This document shows positions 5,201-7,656 of a DNA stretch of 7,656 nt, piece after piece. Under the pieces are notes generated by a model. That model was given only the letters and a program-made list of their open reading frames with translations. It had not been told where the DNA came from and ran no database searches. This stretch comes from a bacterium (GTDB lineage Bacteria; Patescibacteriota; Microgenomatia; UBA1400; PJMF01): contig JAFRKU010000091.1 in assembly GCA_017431585.1 (NCBI GenBank), positions 1 through 7,656 on the forward strand, given 5' to 3'. Position numbers and translations under genes: made by a program. Each line of letters starts with the position of its first letter. The first letter of the stretch is position 1.

Positions 5201-6844
5201 TTAGCGGATCTCAGATTTGTTCTCTTTCAGATAGTTGCGCCAGTCTTCGATGAAACCTATAAACATAGACAAAGGGGCATCAAGGAGAAGCGAGAAAAAG
5301 ATGGCAAAAATGTTGTATTCTTTCCATTTTTTGGAAAACCACTGGCCGATGCGCGCCAGCGGCACGGAAAAAATATCCAAAACGAAGCTAAAAAGCGACG
5401 ATTTTTCGAAAATGGTGAGTTCTTGCGCCTGGGCGCGGATGTTGAGCGAGGCAAATAGGACCATGGTGATGTAAACGACGTTTAAATAGGCCGAAGTCCA
5501 GGGCAGGCCGGCGAGAGTGAAAATCTGGTAGAGGCCCCAGAGGCCGAAAGCGCCGGCCAAAAGCGTGGAGAGATAGAAAAACCACTTGGCGGCGGCGTTG
5601 GGGGCGCGGTAGTGGCGGATTTCATAGGTGTCTTCGCGCTCGACCGGATACAAAATTTTCACGATTTCTTGCCAAACGACATCTTGATTTTGGGGTTTGG
5701 GCAGGGGGATGATGATGACGAGGAAAAACATGGCGATCATGGGGATGATAATATCGTAGGCGATGGCCATGAGCCCAAAATCCAGGCCCGCCAGGTTGGC
5801 GATGGGAATTTCCAGCAGGAGAACGCTGGCGAAGTTGGCGATAATCACAGAAAGCGTGGTCCAAAAGGCAGTTTTGAGTAAGCGGGATTTGAGCGAACGA
5901 TAACGTGTAGCATAAATTTGATCAAATTGCTCTTTTACCTTTGATTCATCGGAAAAAAACTGCTCGTATTTTTCGACAGAATCTAGATCGCTTTCGTGGG
6001 TAATGGCGCCGATGAGGCGGTAGGCGGCATCGTACTTGGAGGCGATGCGCAAAAATTGGCGGCCTTGGGGCGAGTTGAGATCGGCTTCGACTTGGTCTTT
6101 GGTGGCGAAAAGCCAGCGGACGCGCGTCAGGTCGGCGAGGGTGTCGTAGCGGGTGAAATCGGGGTCGGTGAGTTTGAGCAGTTGGTAGGCAATGAGGTGG
6201 TCGTCCATGTGATACAGACTGCGCCAGACGGCGATGAGGCGCAACTTTTGCTGCTGGGTGTCGCTGAGGGATTTGGCGGGAATAACCTTGATACGACGGG
6301 CTAAAACTTGGTCCATGAGCCCGACAAGAGCGTAGGTTTTGTAGGCGGGGGCGAGCAATTCTTCCCATTCGCAAGCCATAATTTGGATGGTCCAGTTTTG
6401 CAGTTTGATGCGGGCTTGCAAATCGGTTTTGGTGAGGGTGGTTTGCGGGGAGTTGAGATATTGGAAAGCGAGGGTGTACTTGTGCAAGATTTTGGCGGCC
6501 TGGTCCACGGTTTTGGCGTCGATGAGTTTGTTGTTGAAATAGCCGGAGCGCATGAGCTCGAGAATCATGGTTTGCGTCAGGCGGCGCAATTTGTCATTGA
6601 GACAAGAGGTGTCCAGGAAAGCGACTTGGGGGATGAGATTGCGATTGATGGCGCGAGCGATGCTGCCGCGTTTGAGAGCGTTTTCGTCTTTCCAGTCGAT
6701 AACTTTGCGAATTTTTTCGTAAAAACGGCCCACGGAGAGCGCTAAATCGTCAATGTCAAAGCTTTCAACGACCGCTTGGTGGCGATAGTCGTAGGCCCGT
6801 TGGTAGGCCTGGAGGTAGTCGGTTAAGTATTGACTCAACGACAT
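5201..6844 (-). CDS. Uncharacterised 547-residue membrane protein, helical N-terminal region and multi-pass C-terminal half
   Basis: I do not recognise the family. Residues 1-320 are soluble, charged and predicted mainly helical (for example 170-225 and 265-320), without a signal peptide, so this part probably faces the cytoplasm. Hydrophobic segments follow at about 325-347, 357-380, 420-441, 449-468 and 511-533, with a weaker one near 483-500. The loop between the second and third (381-419) is hydrophilic and holds PKPQNQDVVWQEI and a charged VEREDTYEIRHYR. No nucleotide-binding, protease, glycosyltransferase or transporter motif is visible. The ATG at 6844 follows TATAAT by 7 nt with no Shine-Dalgarno. 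It sits between rpmA (44 nt upstream) and the glycosyltransferase (70 nt downstream), each gap holding a promoter, so it is likely a separate unit. A role in envelope glycan assembly or transport is suggested only by position. The intact frame and normal composition make a real gene near certain. Confidence 0.85.
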   Translation of the reverse strand: MSLSQYLTDYLQAYQRAYDYRHQAVVESFDIDDLALSVGRFYEKIRKVIDWKDENALKRGSIARAINRNLIPQVAFLDTSCLNDKLRRLTQTMILELMRSGYFNNKLIDAKTVDQAAKILHKYTLAFQYLNSPQTTLTKTDLQARIKLQNWTIQIMACEWEELLAPAYKTYALVGLMDQVLARRIKVIPAKSLSDTQQQKLRLIAVWRSLYHMDDHLIAYQLLKLTDPDFTRYDTLADLTRVRWLFATKDQVEADLNSPQGRQFLRIASKYDAAYRLIGAITHESDLDSVEKYEQFFSDESKVKEQFDQIYATRYRSLKSRLLKTAFWTTLSVIIANFASVLLLEIPIANLAGLDFGLMAIAYDIIIPMIAMFFLVIIIPLPKPQNQDVVWQEIVKILYPVEREDTYEIRHYRAPNAAAKWFFYLSTLLAGAFGLWGLYQIFTLAGLPWTSAYLNVVYITMVLFASLNIRAQAQELTIFEKSSLFSFVLDIFSVPLARIGQWFSKKWKEYNIFAIFFSLLLDAPLSMFIGFIEDWRNYLKENKSEIR

Positions 6845-6851
6845 ATGCTTT

Positions 6852-6857
6852 ATTATA
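6852..6857 (-). promoter_or_regulatory. -10 box 7 nt before the 547-residue membrane protein
   Basis: An exact TATAAT on the minus strand ends 7 nt before the ATG at 6844, the same layout as at the two other promoters of this window. No good -35 is seen at 16-18 nt and there is no TGn extension, so the call rests on the hexamer and its position. It implies a leaderless transcript. Confidence 0.5.
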
Positions 6858-6888
6858 CCGCAACTTTAGCCACCCACCGAGAGTAATT

Positions 6889-7146
6889 TTAGGCAGTCAC
6901 GACATTGACCACCGTGCGACCATGGCGACGCGAGAAGTTGACGACACCTTCTTGCATGGCAAAAATGGTGTAATCACGACCCATAGCCACGCCTTGGCCG
7001 GGTTTGTATTTGGCGCCGTGTTGGCGGATGATGATGTGACCGACTTTGACGTCTTGACCGCCGGCTTTTTTGAGCCCGAGACGTTTGCCTTTGCGCGAAG
7101 ATTGAGCATGCTGATTAACACTACCGCCGGCTTTAACATGTGACAT
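6889..7146 (-). CDS. rpmA: 50S ribosomal protein L27
   Basis: Bacterial L27, a large-subunit protein whose flexible N-terminus reaches towards the peptidyl-transferase centre. The 85-residue product has the family layout: SHVKAGGS at 2-9, KGKRLGLKKAGGQ (19-31), VGHIIIRQHGAKYKPGQGV (35-53), then GRDYTIFAMQEGVVNF (56-71) and a short basic tail. Typical L27 reads RQRGTK or similar; here it is RQHGAK. No N-terminal cleavable extension of the Firmicutes type is present. The ATG at 7146 is preceded by AGAAAG (7153-7158). It starts 15 nt after the stop of the methyltransferase gene, so the two are probably co-transcribed. Its usual upstream partner rplU (L21) is not there. Identification is firm. 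Confidence 0.96.
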   Translation of the reverse strand: MSHVKAGGSVNQHAQSSRKGKRLGLKKAGGQDVKVGHIIIRQHGAKYKPGQGVAMGRDYTIFAMQEGVVNFSRRHGRTVVNVVTA

Positions 7147-7161
7147 ATGGTTCTTTCTGTT

Positions 7162-7656
7162 TTATTTCCCCTCTTGGTAACTGAAAACGATGACGTCGCG
7201 CTCCACGATCGCTCCCGGGCGGGCGTAAATCAGCTCCGAAGATGTCCTAGTATACCCCAAAGCGCTCAATTTGTCAAGCAGAGAGTCTAGATGATAAGTT
7301 CGGCCGGAGCGACTGGTGACACGGGGGAAAATAACGACCAGGCGGGCGCCATCGGCCAAGAGGGTGCGCCAGTGGCGAAACATCCCTAGATACATTTTGC
7401 TCAAACCGCGGAAAACGCCGGGCAATTCGCTGTCACGTGGGGTTTGTTTGCCCAAAAATGGCTCGGTGACCAGATGTGTGACGCGCTGGCCGGCATTGAG
7501 ATCGGCGAGGCGGACTTGGGCGAAATCGCGGGCGAAAACGGTGGCGTCCACGGCCGCTTGATATTGGCGGCGGTACCAATCCAGATTGTCTTTGGTGCCC
7601 ATGACGGCGCGCACGTCCAGATCGGAGCCGGTGAGTTGGCCAGCGTAGGCGGCCGC
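7162..7656 (-). CDS. TRM11-like RNA (probably tRNA guanosine-N2) methyltransferase, C-terminal 164 residues (gene runs off the right edge)
   Basis: The reading frame stays open to the window edge, so the N-terminus, including any THUMP domain and the SAM-binding GxGxG loop, lies outside. Visible in order (counting from the first residue in the window): GSDLD (10-14), the acidic motif that binds the SAM ribose and begins motif II; KDNL (22-25); a LVTEPFLGK stretch (62-70) at the place of the catalytic D/N-PP-Y motif of N2-guanine methylases; a helix with MYLGMFRHWRTLL; LVVIFPRV; and a C-terminal strand ending VIVFSYQEGK. TEPFLG in place of NPPYG is a departure from the archaeal and eukaryotic TRM11 pattern but resembles Patescibacterial homologues I recall. 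The likely substrate is tRNA, position G10 by analogy. The gene precedes rpmA by 15 nt. A GTG at 7614 is in frame but internal to the domain, so it is not the real start. Confidence 0.75.
   Translation of the reverse strand, partial: AAAYAGQLTGSDLDVRAVMGTKDNLDWYRRQYQAAVDATVFARDFAQVRLADLNAGQRVTHLVTEPFLGKQTPRDSELPGVFRGLSKMYLGMFRHWRTLLADGARLVVIFPRVTSRSGRTYHLDSLLDKLSALGYTRTSSELIYARPGAIVERDVIVFSYQEGK

Noticed and set aside
7649..7656. The window ends exactly on GCGGCCGC (a NotI site), suggesting a cloning junction
   Set aside because: The bases are in frame with the methyltransferase, and the same octamer occurs naturally at 2145-2152 and inside 1869-1878; no vector-like sequence follows.
1..7656. 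UGA recoding as in Gracilibacteria or Absconditabacteria
   Set aside because: No recognised gene has an in-frame TGA and all seven visible stops are TAA, so the standard code explains everything.
1..7656. CRISPR array, tRNA, rRNA or insertion sequence
   Set aside because: No spaced direct repeats, cloverleaf, conserved RNA core or transposase-like frame was found on reading both strands.

Overview
All eight supportable genes lie on the minus strand, so the window is read from right to left. The gene set points to a small, host-dependent-type bacterium of the Patescibacteria (Candidate Phyla Radiation). The evidence is a secreted FISUMP-domain protein of the kind common in Saccharibacteria and relatives, a short ribosomal protein L27, a TRM11-like methyltransferase with a TEPFLG motif, and a divergent polyprenyl-phosphate sugar-phosphate transferase preceded by a tiny membrane protein. 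This placement comes from family recognition without any search; the class within Patescibacteria is not fixed. All seven stop codons inside the window are TAA, and no gene needs UGA to be read as an amino acid.

Layout in the direction of transcription: (1) 7656-7162, the C-terminal part of a TRM11-like RNA methyltransferase, followed 15 nt later by rpmA (L27). (2) 6844-5201, a 547-residue membrane protein I cannot name, with a long helical N-terminal region and a multi-pass C-terminal half. (3) 5130-3628, a membrane-bound family 2 glycosyltransferase behind a perfect-consensus promoter, then 3606-3208, a 132-residue three-helix membrane protein, and 3206-2178, a WecA/MraY-superfamily transferase with unusual active-site residues; the last two are 1 nt apart. 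(4) 2177-1909, an intergenic region with an extended -10 promoter and a leader of about 175 nt full of nested and competing inverted repeats. (5) 1908-922, a secreted FISUMP-domain protein whose signal-peptide coding region contains a 14-bp GC-rich hairpin. (6) 838-1, the N-terminal 279 residues of a phosphomannomutase/phosphoglucomutase, which runs off the window.

Regions 3 and 6, and perhaps 2, look like a cell-envelope glycan group: the mutase would supply hexose-1-phosphate for nucleotide sugars, the WecA-like enzyme would load a sugar phosphate onto a polyprenyl carrier, and the family 2 enzyme would add or polymerise sugars at the membrane. The FISUMP protein is an exported surface or secreted product lying among them. 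Three genes have a TATAAT box only 6-7 nt before the ATG, which suggests leaderless transcripts; the others have Shine-Dalgarno-like sequences. The most distinctive unexplained item is the structured leader of the FISUMP gene.
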